Assembly (NCBI RefSeq): GCF_000003815.2
Contig: NC_049983.1
Coordinates: 981,827-1,045,826 of the forward strand
DNA from: Branchiostoma floridae
Taxonomy: Eukaryota; Chordata; Leptocardii; Amphioxiformes; Branchiostomatidae
Reading direction: 5' to 3'
DNA length: 64,000 bases
Program-made: the position numbers and the translations under genes
Shown here: piece after piece, positions 1-9,828 of the stretch
How the letters are laid out: each line of letters starts with the position of its first letter
How positions within the stretch are numbered: position 1 is the stretch's first letter
The notes under the pieces: model-generated
Databases searched by the model: none
What the model was told of the DNA's origin: nothing
What the model saw: only the letters and a program-made list of their open reading frames with translations

Positions 1-66
1 GAAGCGCTTACCAACAAGCTTTCGATCAGTCCTCTGATCCTTCTCAAGTTGAAATGACCCAAAACC
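1..66 (-). repeat. Inverted terminal arm of the Penelope-like element
   Basis: The reverse complement of this segment matches 580-593 joined to 5715-5763 with about one mismatch over roughly 62 bases. Without the LTR retrotransposon, the two arms would face each other across about 0.5 kb. Inverted partial terminal repeats are a known structural habit of Penelope-like elements, so this probably marks the element's true boundary. Confidence 0.7.
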
Positions 67-593
67 TAAGACACACATCCGGAATGGTACCCTTACCCTG
101 TACAGAAAAACCCAGGGCTGTAAAGAATTTTCGACACGCACGGAGTCAAAACCTGCTTTAAACCCACAGAGACCCTGAGGCAGTAGTTGCACTTAAGGAC
201 AAAACTCCAAAGGCTAGCAAGTGCGGTGTCATTTACCACATTCCTTGCCAAGGCCAAAACATCCGTGGCCCTTGTCAGGAATCTTACGTAGGGGAAACTA
301 GCCGAGCTCTCAGAACCAGGTTTCTAGAGCATATACGGCCCAGCTCTGTTAAAACATCGGAGGTGGCACAACACATCCATATATAATCTCCGGGACACTC
401 TGTGGATTTCGACAAGGTGAAGATGCTTGATTCCGAACAGGATTACTTTCTAAGGGGAGTGAAAGAGGCCATTTATATCAGAGCCCACAAACCTTCCCTC
501 AACCGAGACGGGGGCCGATACCGATTGACAAGCACCTTCGAACCTTTACTGACGTCACGCTTCCGTTCCGTTCATGATGTTTTGGGTCATTTC
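1..593 (+). mobile_element. Penelope-like retroelement, decayed 3' fragment with GIY-YIG region
   Basis: Reading in the frame of codon 120 gives the linker and GIY-YIG endonuclease region typical of the C-terminus of Penelope-like elements. The paired motifs are GVIYHIPC near 217-240 and YVGETSRALRTRFLEH near 289-336, followed by a conserved KPSLNRDGG tail near 489-515. The frame is broken by stops at 159-161 and 384-386, and by an apparent one-base shift near 180-195, because HGVKTCFKPTETLRQ reads in the neighbouring frame. The copy is therefore dead. Its end is interrupted at 593 by the LTR retrotransposon and resumes at 5715. Bases 1-66 are an inverted copy of the element's own 3' end. The element starts at or before the window edge, so the reverse transcriptase is not seen. 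Confidence 0.75.
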
Positions 594-821
594 TGTTACT
601 TTGTACGTCATGAATTACCACAGATTCACTGCATTTCCATGGTTTTATTCTACTTATGGTTAGTACGTACTAAGCGTGTATATGCTCAACTGCAGTCCAG
701 ATGGCAAAGAGGGAGAATCTCAGGTCTCAGCTTCTCTTGGTGGCTTGCTTCTGAATATGCATGATGGGCTATTCTATTACAATGGGTAGGGGTGTTAGCT
801 CTATTCTTACTCTGTGTAACA
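594..821 (-). repeat. 3' LTR of the Gypsy element
   Basis: This 228-bp LTR with TG...CA ends is nearly identical to 5483-5709. Against the right LTR it has t for a near 670, one extra c near 685 and g for a near 710. In the minus-strand sense it follows the polypurine tract directly. Confidence 0.95.
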
Positions 822-834
822 TCCCCTTTTCTTT
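822..834 (-). other. Polypurine tract
   Basis: On the minus strand this reads AAAGAAAAGGGGA, directly upstream of the 3' LTR. This is the expected position and composition for the plus-strand DNA primer of an LTR retrotransposon. Confidence 0.85.
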
Positions 835-863
835 ACAAAATATGTTAGTTCCTTTCTCTTGAA

Positions 864-920
864 TTCATGCATTATCTTTAGCTGGCATGCATTATCTTTA
901 ACTGGCATGCATTATCACTA
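864..920. repeat. About 20-bp direct repeat, three copies
   Basis: The unit CATGCATTATCTTTARCTGG occurs twice and a third, diverged copy follows. It lies in the short non-coding stretch between the end of the gag-pol frame and the 3' LTR of the Gypsy element. Confidence 0.85.
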
Positions 921-1001
921 AACTTGAAATCTATCAGAGTCCAGTGTCCATATTCGTTGTCCATTCACAGTCCATGATCATAGTTTTGTTTCCAGTTCAT
1001 T

Positions 1002-4000
1002 TTACAAGTCCATACGGTCTGGCGCTTTTACAGTTCGGCCTGACCGTGTGACATACGGCGTTGGTTCAGTCGTAGTTGTCGTTGTTTCTGCTGTCGACTC
1101 TGGTGTTGCAGTTGCTGGAGCTGTTGTTGTCTCATCTACATCTGTTGATGGTTTCTGTTCTTCTGTTGTGTCGCGTATGTGCTTTCGGTTTCTCCTGTAC
1201 TTGGCTCCGTCGACTTCTACTTCGTACGACTTTGGTGCTACACGTTGCACACACGTGCCATATTTCCACTGTGCTGCTTTCTGTGGTGTTAACTCTACAC
1301 GCACTTGTTGTCCTGGTTGTATTGGTGGAAGACTTCTCGTGCCTTTGTCGTAATACCTCTTCGCTCTGGCCTTTCTCTTGTTGATGTTATTGTGGACGTT
1401 CGGTACTACCTTTGGCTCTAGTGCTTGTGTGTTGATTGGCACTTGCGTTCGCGTCCTTCTTGACATTAGTCGTTGCGTAGGACTGCTGCCTTGTCCTTGT
1501 GTTGGAGTGTTCCTCCATGCCAAGATGGAGACCCAGGGGTCCTGTCCATCTGCTGCTGCTTTCTTAAGCAGGTTCTTGGCAATCTTTACTGCCGATTCTG
1601 CTTTGCCGTTGGCTTGACTGTGATACGGTGATGTTGTCACATGTCGAAAGTTCCACGTCTTTGCGAATTGCTTGAACTCCTCTGATGCAAACTGGGGTCC
1701 GTTGTCGGTGACAACTTCCATGGGTATTCCATGTCTGCTGAAGTTCTGCTTGGTCTTGTGTATCACATTCTTGGCTGTGGTATTCTGGTGAAGCTCGTCT
1801 ATCTCCCAGTAGTCGGAGTAGTTATCTACTGTGATCAGATAGTGTCGGTTTTCCAATGTCATCAGATCCATCGACACTCTGCTCCATGGCGTTGTTGGAG
1901 TTGGATGTGGCATGAGCGGTTCCCTCTGCTGCTTCGGCTGATAGGTTTTGCAGATGTCACATCGTCCGATTCTTTCTCGCAGTTGTGCACTCATCCCAGG
2001 CCAGAATATGGTTTCTCTGGCTCGTCTGATACATGCTTCTGCTCCTTGGTGGCTGGCATGTGTCTTCTGTATCATCTCTTCTCGCAGCTCTGCTGGGACG
2101 ACTATCGCTTGTCCCTTGTATACAATGCCATCGTGCATGCTGACTTCGTCCCTGAATGTCCAATAGTCACGGACTTCTTTCTTAAGCTGCGTCTTGTTTT
2201 CTGGCCATCCTTTCTTTATTGTCTTCATCAATTCTCTCATGACTTCATCTTGCTGAGTGTGTCGACGTACCCTGTCTATCGTCATATCGGACACTTGGAT
2301 GTACTCAGCGGGTGTTACTTGTTCGATTTCTTGATCCTCTTTCTTTGCTTCCTGGATCTTGAGTATCTCATACTCGTCTCGCCTAGTCTCGTTCATGGTC
2401 CTCGTCAGGTAGGCTCTTGAGAGAGTGTCTGCGATATACATTTCTGAACCTTTACGGTACGTCACCTTTAGGTGGTATTTCTGCAGACGGAGCATCATTC
2501 TTTGTAGCCTCTTCGGTGCGTCGAGGAGAGGCTTCTTAAAAATCACTTCCAAAGGCTTGTGATCTGATTGTACAGTTACCACTTCTCTGCCGTGGATGTA
2601 CTGGTTGAACTTCTGTGCTGCAAAGACAATTGCTAAGCACTCTTTCTCGATCTGCGCATAGTTCTGTTCTGTCGGGGTTAGAGCTCGCGAAGCATACGCT
2701 ACCGGGCGTCCTTCCTGCAGGAGCGCCGCTCCAAGTCCCTTGTCGCTTGCATCTCCCTGTATGGTCACCTCTTTCTCTACGTCGTAGTATTGTAGTACTG
2801 GCTGTGCTGTCACCAGCTTCTTGACCTCTTTCACTGCTTGGTCATGTGTTTCAAGCCATACCCAGACTGCGTCTTTGTCTGTTAGCCGTCTCAGTGGTTC
2901 GCACACATCAGACAGGTGTGGCAAGAACTTAGCGAGGTAATTGACCATTCCGAGGAACCTCTGTAGAGATCGGAGATCATCTGGCGTCTTCATCTCTGTG
3001 ATAGCCTTGACCTTTTCTGGGTCTGGTTTCAGGCCATCTGCCGTTAGTAGTTGTCCCATGTATGGCACTTGCTTTAGCTTGAGCCTCAATTTTCGCTTGT
3101 TTAGTTTCAGATTCTTCTCTCGTGCGCGTTTGAGCAGGTTACGCAGATTTTCATCGTGGTCTCTGTCAGCTTCTTCTTCAGTTTCACCACATCCGAAGAC
3201 CAGTATGTCATCAGCGATGACGTCAACTCCCTGTAGACCTTCCAGTACCTCGTGCTGTCTTCTTTGGTATTCTTCAGGAGCGGTGGAAATCCCAAAGGGC
3301 ATGCGACACCACCGGAATCGGCCGAACGGCGTCCAAAATGTGGTTAGATAGCTGCTCTCCTCATCTAACTTGACCTGCCAAAATCCGTCTTTGGCATCTA
3401 GCACTGAGAACACTTTGGCCTTGGCAAGCCTTGGTAGGACTTCATCAAGGGTGGGGATCTGGTACTTCGGTCGGTGTAGTGCCATGTTTAGATCCTTGGG
3501 GTCTAGGCATATTCTCATCTTGCCTGGTTTCTTTACGACAACCATACTTGAGATCCACTTCGTCGGTTTCGTGACTCTGGCAATCACTTGTTTCTTCTCT
3601 AGTTCGTCGATTTTCTTCTTCAGTTCCGCTTTCAAAGGAACAGGTACCCGTCGTGGTAGATGCTGTACTGGTTTTGCTTCTTTGTCAATCTCAATGTGAT
3701 ATTCTCCTGGGAGGCATCCCAATCCTTCAAAGACGTCTGCGTACTCCTCAACTATCTGTTCTGTCTTGCTGTTGTTGACTTGGTTGACCGTGTTTAGGGT
3801 GATCAGTCCTAATTTGGTACATGTTTCAGCTGACAGTAGAGGATTCTGACGTGTCTTGACAATCTGGAATTCCAGATCTATGATACTGTCTTGATGTCTC
3901 GTCTTCAAGATGCCTTGCCCTACTGGCTGAAGGATAGAACCATCATATAGCTTCAATCTGGCTTTACTTGGTTTCATCTTGTGCCCGAACTTCCGGAAGT

Positions 4001-4964
4001 CATCTTCGCTAATCACATTGCATGTAGCTCCTGTGTCAATCTGACAGCTTAGAGATTTTCCATCACTCATCTTCAGGTCTATGTACCATTTCTTGTTATT
4101 GCTTGACACAGAGCCTACAGTGTACACTTCTTCGTCATCTTCTGCCACGTTGTCTTGTACCATGTTTATCTTCTTGCTGGATGCTTTGCAAACCCGGGCG
4201 AAGTGGTTGGGCCTATCGCACTTCGCGCATTTCTTTCCAAATGCTGGGCATTTACCCTTGTCTCTAGCATGGGCTCTTCCACAGTAACCGCAGTTGTTAA
4301 CTTGTGGTTGCATCCTTCTCTGTGGCTGCTGGAACTTTGTCTTTGCTTTGCCTTGACTTGGATTTGGCTTTGTCTTGGCATAATGCACTGTCTCTGCAGT
4401 CTGCATTGCCTTGATCTGTTTGTTTGTTGTCTCACTTGTCTTGCACTCTTCTAGTGCTGCTTGCAATGTGAGGTTTTTCTGCTTTAACAGTCGCATTCTC
4501 ACCTTGTTATCGCAGATTCCGAGCACGATTCTATCGCGCAGCATCTCCTCTTTCAGAGCGCCATACTCACATGTAGACACTAGTTTCCTCAAGCGAGCCA
4601 CGTACACTTCAATACTTTCTCCTGGTGCTTGTTCACAGGTATTGAACTTGTATCTCTCGTATACAGTGTTCTTCAGAGGTTTGAAGTGCTTATCTAAGGC
4701 GTCTATAATCTTATCTGGGTCTTGCCTGGGGTCTGCATCTGGCTGACCAGGGTCTGCTGGAATATCTAAGTTCCTTAGAATGTCCAGGCAATCTCTACCA
4801 ATTACGGTCTTCAGTGTTGCTACTCGGATTTCCTTTGGTTTCTTGTTCTTCTCTGTAGCAATCTCATAGCTGGCCCATTCATCTTTGAAAATTTCCCAAT
4901 TTTCTGATACATCTCCTGTCAGTTCTACAGGTTTGGGCACCGGTAATAGACGACTATCTGCCAT
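1002..4964 (-). CDS. Gag-Pol polyprotein of the Gypsy retrotransposon
   Basis: A single 1320-residue frame starts at an ATG at 4964. In order it has a Gag-like region (about 1-220), two cysteine zinc knuckles (about 225-260), an aspartic protease with DTGA near 310, a reverse transcriptase (about 430-600) with IADD at its catalytic centre, RNase H with DASDKG near 740, and an integrase. The integrase has an HHCC zinc module (about 969-1004) and a DDE core that includes TDNGPQF near 1087. The tail ends in RSGR.VK.P.R.DL, a style seen in metazoan Gypsy elements. Gag and Pol are fused without a frameshift or stop, and no domain is visibly broken. The product would copy and integrate the element. 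Several long frames on the opposite strand are shadows of this gene. Confidence 0.95.
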   Translation of the reverse strand: MADSRLLPVPKPVELTGDVSENWEIFKDEWASYEIATEKNKKPKEIRVATLKTVIGRDCLDILRNLDIPADPGQPDADPRQDPDKIIDALDKHFKPLKNTVYERYKFNTCEQAPGESIEVYVARLRKLVSTCEYGALKEEMLRDRIVLGICDNKVRMRLLKQKNLTLQAALEECKTSETTNKQIKAMQTAETVHYAKTKPNPSQGKAKTKFQQPQRRMQPQVNNCGYCGRAHARDKGKCPAFGKKCAKCDRPNHFARVCKASSKKINMVQDNVAEDDEEVYTVGSVSSNNKKWYIDLKMSDGKSLSCQIDTGATCNVISEDDFRKFGHKMKPSKARLKLYDGSILQPVGQGILKTRHQDSIIDLEFQIVKTRQNPLLSAETCTKLGLITLNTVNQVNNSKTEQIVEEYADVFEGLGCLPGEYHIEIDKEAKPVQHLPRRVPVPLKAELKKKIDELEKKQVIARVTKPTKWISSMVVVKKPGKMRICLDPKDLNMALHRPKYQIPTLDEVLPRLAKAKVFSVLDAKDGFWQVKLDEESSYLTTFWTPFGRFRWCRMPFGISTAPEEYQRRQHEVLEGLQGVDVIADDILVFGCGETEEEADRDHDENLRNLLKRAREKNLKLNKRKLRLKLKQVPYMGQLLTADGLKPDPEKVKAITEMKTPDDLRSLQRFLGMVNYLAKFLPHLSDVCEPLRRLTDKDAVWVWLETHDQAVKEVKKLVTAQPVLQYYDVEKEVTIQGDASDKGLGAALLQEGRPVAYASRALTPTEQNYAQIEKECLAIVFAAQKFNQYIHGREVVTVQSDHKPLEVIFKKPLLDAPKRLQRMMLRLQKYHLKVTYRKGSEMYIADTLSRAYLTRTMNETRRDEYEILKIQEAKKEDQEIEQVTPAEYIQVSDMTIDRVRRHTQQDEVMRELMKTIKKGWPENKTQLKKEVRDYWTFRDEVSMHDGIVYKGQAIVVPAELREEMIQKTHASHQGAEACIRRARETIFWPGMSAQLRERIGRCDICKTYQPKQQREPLMPHPTPTTPWSRVSMDLMTLENRHYLITVDNYSDYWEIDELHQNTTAKNVIHKTKQNFSRHGIPMEVVTDNGPQFASEEFKQFAKTWNFRHVTTSPYHSQANGKAESAVKIAKNLLKKAAADGQDPWVSILAWRNTPTQGQGSSPTQRLMSRRTRTQVPINTQALEPKVVPNVHNNINKRKARAKRYYDKGTRSLPPIQPGQQVRVELTPQKAAQWKYGTCVQRVAPKSYEVEVDGAKYRRNRKHIRDTTEEQKPSTDVDETTTAPATATPESTAETTTTTTEPTPYVTRSGRTVKAPDRMDL

Positions 4965-5468
4965 GTTTACTTCAACAAATGTCCTTTGCCTGACCTGCCG
5001 CCTGTGCTTGTTTTGATGCTGTCACTTGCCGGCACGGTAACTAGACATTGACATATGCTTGTTCCTGGCACCTCTGACCTTAGATCATGCTCTTTAGCAG
5101 AGTTCCTACCTGTCAACTTTCCAGACGGTAAGGAATTTGTCCTTGGAACTAGGACACGCTAAGACAATGGAGCCGTTATGCCTGCGCACATGCCTGGCTC
5201 AGACTGTCTAGAAATTCTTCACACTTTCACAATGGAAATTCTTCACAATTCTTCACATTCAAGTTCTCTGGAGCTCTTTAGACTAGCATTCTTTGGATGC
5301 TATCTTTGAAGAAAGACATTAGACTTAGCTGCCTCCTTAGCAGTCGACTTTGGCTCTCTCTGTCCTTCCGTCTTGACTTGAGACTGTCTTCTTCTGTCTT
5401 CTTCTTCTGTCTTCTGCTCCTTTTCAGGTCCGTTTCGCCTTCTCAGTTCTCCTGAACTTGCTGAAGGG
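4965..5468 (-). other. Untranslated leader of the Gypsy element
   Basis: This stretch lies between the primer binding site and the gag start. A 66-codon frame (5300-5500) reads in the element's direction but runs across the primer binding site into the LTR, is biased to Lys/Glu/Arg and matches nothing I recognise, so I do not call it a gene. The leader may carry packaging signals, but none can be read directly. Confidence 0.6.
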
Positions 5469-5482
5469 CACTTCTGACACCA
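5469..5482 (-). other. Primer binding site, tRNA-Leu type
   Basis: The plus strand reads CACTTCTGACACCA directly next to the 5' LTR, identical to the last 14 bases, with CCA, of common metazoan tRNA-Leu (ends CCCACTTCTGACA plus CCA). The minus-strand RNA would therefore pair with tRNA-Leu to prime reverse transcription. The base next to the match diverges. Confidence 0.85.
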
Positions 5483-5709
5483 TGTTACTTTGTACGTCAT
5501 GAATTACCACAGATTCACTGCATTTCCATGGTTTTATTCTACTTATGGTTAGTACGTACAAAGCGTGTATATGCTCAATGCAGTCCAGATGGCAAAGAGA
5601 GAGAATCTCAGGTCTCAGCTTCTCTTGGTGGCTTGCTTCTGAATATGCATGATGGGCTATTCTATTACAATGGGTAGGGGTGTTAGCTCTATTCTTACTC
5701 TGTGTAACA
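5483..5709 (-). repeat. 5' LTR of the Gypsy element
   Basis: This 227-bp LTR is a near-identical partner of 594-821. It should contain the element's promoter and polyadenylation signal, although no clear TATA box was identified by eye. Confidence 0.95.
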
Positions 5710-5765
5710 ATTTCAACTTGAGAAGGATCAGAGGACTGATCGAAAGCTTTTTGGTAAGCGCTTTA
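5710..5765 (+). repeat. Continuation of the Penelope-like element 3' end
   Basis: After the ATTTC duplication (5710-5714), bases 5715-5763 continue the sequence broken at 593 and are the reverse complement of the window start. This places the LTR element inside an existing Penelope-like copy. From about 5766 to 6000 I see no further feature. Confidence 0.75.
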
Positions 5766-6004
5766 TTCTGTGCACGGAAATATGGTCTCAAATTGTAACA
5801 TAAATCAAAACCTACTTGCACTTGCCAGTGGTATTATTTGCTTAATTAGATCTTATAGTATTAACCCTTATTTGGGGGGCCCTGGTTGTATTTCTCATGA
5901 TTCCACGGCCGAGTAAATAAAATCAAAATCAAACCCTTCCTTCGAGAGAGAAAAAGACAGACTGCTACAATATCAGGGTAATCAGTAGATGACTAACTAC
6001 CCTT

Positions 6005-6017
6005 TGACCCTGGGTCA
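6005..6017 (+). promoter_or_regulatory. Everted half-sites upstream of kelch copy A
   Basis: TGACC CTG GGTCA lies 17 bases before the ATG. Equivalent sites with 4-bp spacers stand before copy B (11702-11715) and copy C (19185-19198). The half-sites resemble nuclear-receptor or bZIP half-sites. Conservation may reflect shared descent only, so a regulatory role is a guess. Confidence 0.35.
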
Positions 6018-6033
6018 TGCCATCATCAGCAAC

Positions 6034-9000
6034 ATGGCTGCCGCAGAACCCCACGCCATCGCAGTTCGTCCTTGTTCCTACCAAGACGAGAGTTATCTGC
6101 ACGGGTTTCTTAGAACTGTGGGCGACTTACACAAGGCTGGGGTGCTGCAGGATGTCGTCCTTGAAGTCGAGGGCCTGCGGTTTCCCTGCCATCGGCTTGT
6201 TCTGTCCGCGGCCAGCCCCTACTTCAGGGCCATGTTTACAAGTGACATGGCGGAAAGTCGACAAAAGACGGTTGTTTTACAGGTAGGCTTGGCGTGCTGT
6301 TTGGTTGAAATAGAGTGAAGCACGTAACTTTTGGAACTGCTACGTATCAAAGAGTACATCTAAAACAGGCCAAATCTATTGTTTACGCAAATGGTAGACA
6401 GTTCATGTGCACCGTTATACCCCCCTCCCCACTTACTGACCTTTTGGTATTTAGGGGTTAAAGGTAAACTTTGTGAGCCAAACCAATTGAAAATTCAGTT
6501 GCGCTTAGTTGTTAGGAACATAAAACTAAATGTGCAAATAGGTTTTTCAGATAAAATTGAAGAATGGGATGCGAATTTGAACCTCAATCAAAGAAATTGT
6601 GATACTGATATATTTCCCTGATGTACATAATATTACCCTGATAATGAGATTGTTATATGTGGTAAATGTTTGAACTTTGTTACGTTATATTTGTTTTGCA
6701 GGGTTTGGATGCAGGCATGTTTGGGGAGATCCTGAGTTACATCTACTCGGGAGCCCTCCATGTGTCCCTGGACAAAGTGCAGCCCCTGTACCAGACAGCC
6801 GACCTCCTCCAACTGGACTATGTGAGAGACACCTGCAGCAGCTACATGGCCATGAATGTGGAGCGCTCCACCTGTGTGGACTTGTACATGTTTGCTGATG
6901 TCTTCTCTGTGGGCAGTGTCCGAAAAGCCTGTCTGCTGGGGATTGCCAGACACTTTACGGAGGTTAGTCTTCATTTTGGGTTAGGCCAGCAAATAGCAGT
7001 CCAGTTCTGCATCTATGTTGCATACATTGCAATTTGGTTCAAAGAACTACAAAGATTATATGATATCGGAAAGGAAATGTAGCTTTCAATGACGTATGCA
7101 ATATTTTGAATAAAATGAACTATAACATAATATAACATAGCTTAATAAACAATTATGGGAAAAGGATACATTAAAAATAATTGTTAAGAATCTATTAGGC
7201 TACATCTTTATATTTGCATATTTTTGCCTTGCCGCGCTAGCGGCAAGGCCTTACGCTCAGTTTTTTCCATGGTTGGATGGATCCATGGTTCAACCTGTTA
7301 ACCCAGCCCTTCCAAAGCCCCTTCCAAAGGCCCTTCATTCCTTGCCGAGTTTCATGGCTTAGTTTAACAATGGTACATTCCAGGCGAGTATTAAAACGGT
7401 CTTCTAGACGCATGTTACTGTATGTGGTCCAGCGTAATAAATCTACGCTTTAACTCACCATGTTTATATAAAGATATATCACAAATTGCATCAGAAGGAA
7501 CTTAATTTGTAATAAAAAATAATGCATATTCATTGTGGGTCAAAAAGTTTTACAAAACCTGTTTAATGTGCCAATAATTCATCTGACATAAATTATGATA
7601 ATGTGGTAAAACACTCGGGCATTTTCGCTGCATTTCCTACTGCAGTTGCTAGGTGTCGCTCTTAGCCAGGTAAGTACATTTAGTCCTTTTAAAGACATTT
7701 GTGACTATGAATGTCCTTGATAGAGCTTGTATTGTGTGATTTGGGACTGGATTGGCACCTGGAGAAGTCACCAAAGCTTTCCGTATGTAGGAACTTGGGT
7801 GGGAGGGGGGCGACATGTGGAACTCGGAATTTTTTAAGCGTAGAATCTAGTCTAACTTACCAAAATAACATAAAAGACGCGGCAAGGCACAGCTTTTTTA
7901 AAAATAATTTCTTGTTTGCTTAAAGGTTAGGTGTAAGAGTACATTTACATAAAGTAACCCCCAAAAGCTAAGGTCCCGGGCTAAGGCATGCCGGCCTATA
8001 GGGCATTCCACTCCGGTTTTGCTTGCAGAAAAAAAAAATTAAATGGGTTGGTTCTGGCCAGTATGGATTGCAGTTTGTGTTTGTGCACGTGGCTACCTCG
8101 AGTACGCCCCTGGCTGGTTTGAAAAAAAAAGCAGTATCAATACCTGCATAATGTGGTTGTTAATGAGTTTGTAGAATTTGATGAGGTGGGCAGTGCCTTG
8201 GTACATGAATATGAAATCTGCATCCACAGTTTTCCTTTACCATCGAGTTTTGCAGCCTGAGTGTGAATCAGCTGACCGAGATCATCAGCCACGATGAGCT
8301 GGATGTTAAAGACGAGACAACAGTGTGGGAGGCTGTGGTGAGATGGGTGCAGCACAGCAGAGAGGACAGGTTTGTGGTAATTCTCTATTGGTGCATATGA
8401 GGGTTGAAACTCAAGACAAACTGAGTAAATAAGTAAGGAACTGCTTTAATACCAAGAAATCAGCTGTACCCACAACTACCTTGTCCCTACAGACTGCACC
8501 TCCTACCCAGCATCCTTCCTCACATCCGCTTCAACCTGCTGACCCCAGGCGGCACGGCAGCTATTTTGGAACACCTCCTGGCCAGGGAGGATCCTGGGAG
8601 TTCTGAGGTCATCAGGAATGTTGTACAGAAAGGAAACCCCAACCTGAAACCGAGGCATGGGATGTTTACGGAGATGGCCCTGCAGCCCTTTCAGGCCAGT
8701 GGGTCGGTTTATACTTATTTATTTCTTTGTTTTTTTAACTGAAAAAATCCTTTCACAATATGATTCCACATTCTAAGTGCCTGTATGTAATAAATATACA
8801 AGCACATACTATTTTCTCTAATTCAGAACTACATATTCAAAGACTTAAGAGACTACAGAATTTGAAAGAACAGTGCATGTTGTGATTCCAGCCTCATCCC
8901 TACAGAGAGTTATGAGTTTCCAGTCCAGTTTTATTGACAGTCTCTGATATACTTTTTCTTTTTTAGTGCCAATGACATCATCTTCATGAACCCCCAGGAA

Positions 9001-9828
9001 GGGAAGTACATCAGCTGCAGTTACAGGCCTGAAGACCTCCCTCGTGCCATCGCCATGACAGTCACCAGTGATAACAACATCTACATCCTGACTCATGAAC
9101 GAGAGAGTAACAATCAGTTATCCGTGGCTAAGTACAACCATGCGGGGAATGTGTGGGAAGATGCTGGTATGTCCTCAGTATCTAAGGAAGATTTTAGATA
9201 CAACCAAACGTACCTTATTGAAGTTGATGGGATTTTATACTGTCTTTCTGTCAATGAATCCGGAGGCGAGATATGGATGATAAAGTACAACCAGGACATA
9301 GACCAGTGGCAGGAGTGTTCACAGCAAATTGACATTACTGAATACTACGACTTCTATGTAGCACTGTCCTGTGGCTCATTCCTCTTTTTCCTTGCGAGCT
9401 CGGAACTGCATCGCTACGACCCAAGCCAGGACCGTTGGTGCAAGCTGACCTCACCAGGGTACATTGAAGATGTCTGTTCAGCAATTGCAATGGGAACAGA
9501 GATTTTCTGCACAGACATGAATTTGACTCAGACTATGGTGTACGACACAGAGTTAGACTGCTGGCAGACACTGCAAGGCTGGCAAAATCCAGGAAACTTT
9601 GATATTGATCATGTTCCCAGTCTATTTGTACTAGGGAACCAGCTGCACATCTTTTTCACCTGCTGTAGTGACTCCCAGGAAGGATACAGAAATCTGGTAT
9701 ATGTGTATGACAGGTCTACTGATGCCTGGATAGACATGAGGGCAACCCTGCCCAATACGGAGTATTTTACGCATGGTTCTCATTGCATTGTGGCACGTAT
9801 ATACCTACCATATCTTAGGGGGGCATAG
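6034..9828 (+). CDS. BTB-BACK-Kelch protein, copy A (KBTBD/KLHL-like), intact
   Basis: Five exons, 6034-6282, 6702-6962, 8230-8369, 8493-8702 and 8967-9828, join in frame to 573 residues, normal for kelch-like proteins. The BTB domain spans about residues 20-130 and includes [31 protein letters not shown] and [13 protein letters not shown]. The BACK region runs to about 285 and includes [22 protein letters not shown]. The last exon encodes about five or six diverged kelch blades, marked by YNxxxDxW or YDxxxDxW, that mostly lack the usual double glycine. Such proteins usually dimerise through BTB, bind Cul3 and present substrates for ubiquitination. I chose the ATG at 6034 because it is conserved in copies B and C; an in-frame ATG at 5989 is not. 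The exon 4 donor (GG followed by GTCGGT) is unusual and is set by phase. Confidence 0.85.
7226..7249. repeat. Perfect hairpin in intron 2 of copy A
   Basis: GCCTTGCCGC and GCGGCAAGGC flank a 4-base loop. It may be the edge of a dispersed element. Nothing else in the 1.27-kb intron (6963-8229) is recognisable. Confidence 0.7.
8967..9828 (+). CDS. Kelch propeller exon of copy A
   Basis: This single exon codes for the whole C-terminal beta-propeller. It starts with a phase-2 completion base and then [18 protein letters not shown], a sequence conserved as MNPREGKYVSRSY in copy B and [13 protein letters not shown] in copy C. Blade motifs include [32 protein letters not shown] and YDRSTDAW. The frame ends in a TAG at 9826. 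A one-exon propeller is unlike many KLHL genes and suggests partial intron loss in the ancestor. The resemblance to KBTBD2/8/12-type proteins is from memory of the motif style and is not proven. Confidence 0.85.

Larger units (their letters stand above)
594..5709 (-). mobile_element. Ty3/Gypsy LTR retrotransposon, full length and young
   Basis: The element has two LTRs (594-821 and 5483-5709), each beginning TGTTAC and ending GTAACA. It has a primer binding site inside the right LTR, a polypurine tract inside the left LTR, and a single uninterrupted gag-pol frame. It is flanked by a perfect 5-bp target duplication, ATTTC, at 589-593 and 5710-5714. Transcription runs on the minus strand, so the right LTR is the 5' LTR. 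The LTRs differ at only three places by my alignment (two substitutions and one single-base indel in about 228). With the open frame, this points to a recent, possibly still competent insertion. No envelope gene is seen. It lies inside the Penelope-like fragment. Confidence 0.95.

Noticed and set aside
1731-2420. 229-codon plus-strand frame inside the Gypsy element
   Set aside because: It is antisense to the integrase and RNase H part of gag-pol and has no domain. Long antisense frames are expected opposite a coding gene.
5989-6033. Upstream in-frame ATG as the start of kelch copy A
   Set aside because: The equivalent position is not an in-frame start in copies B and C, whereas the ATG at 6034 is shared by all three.
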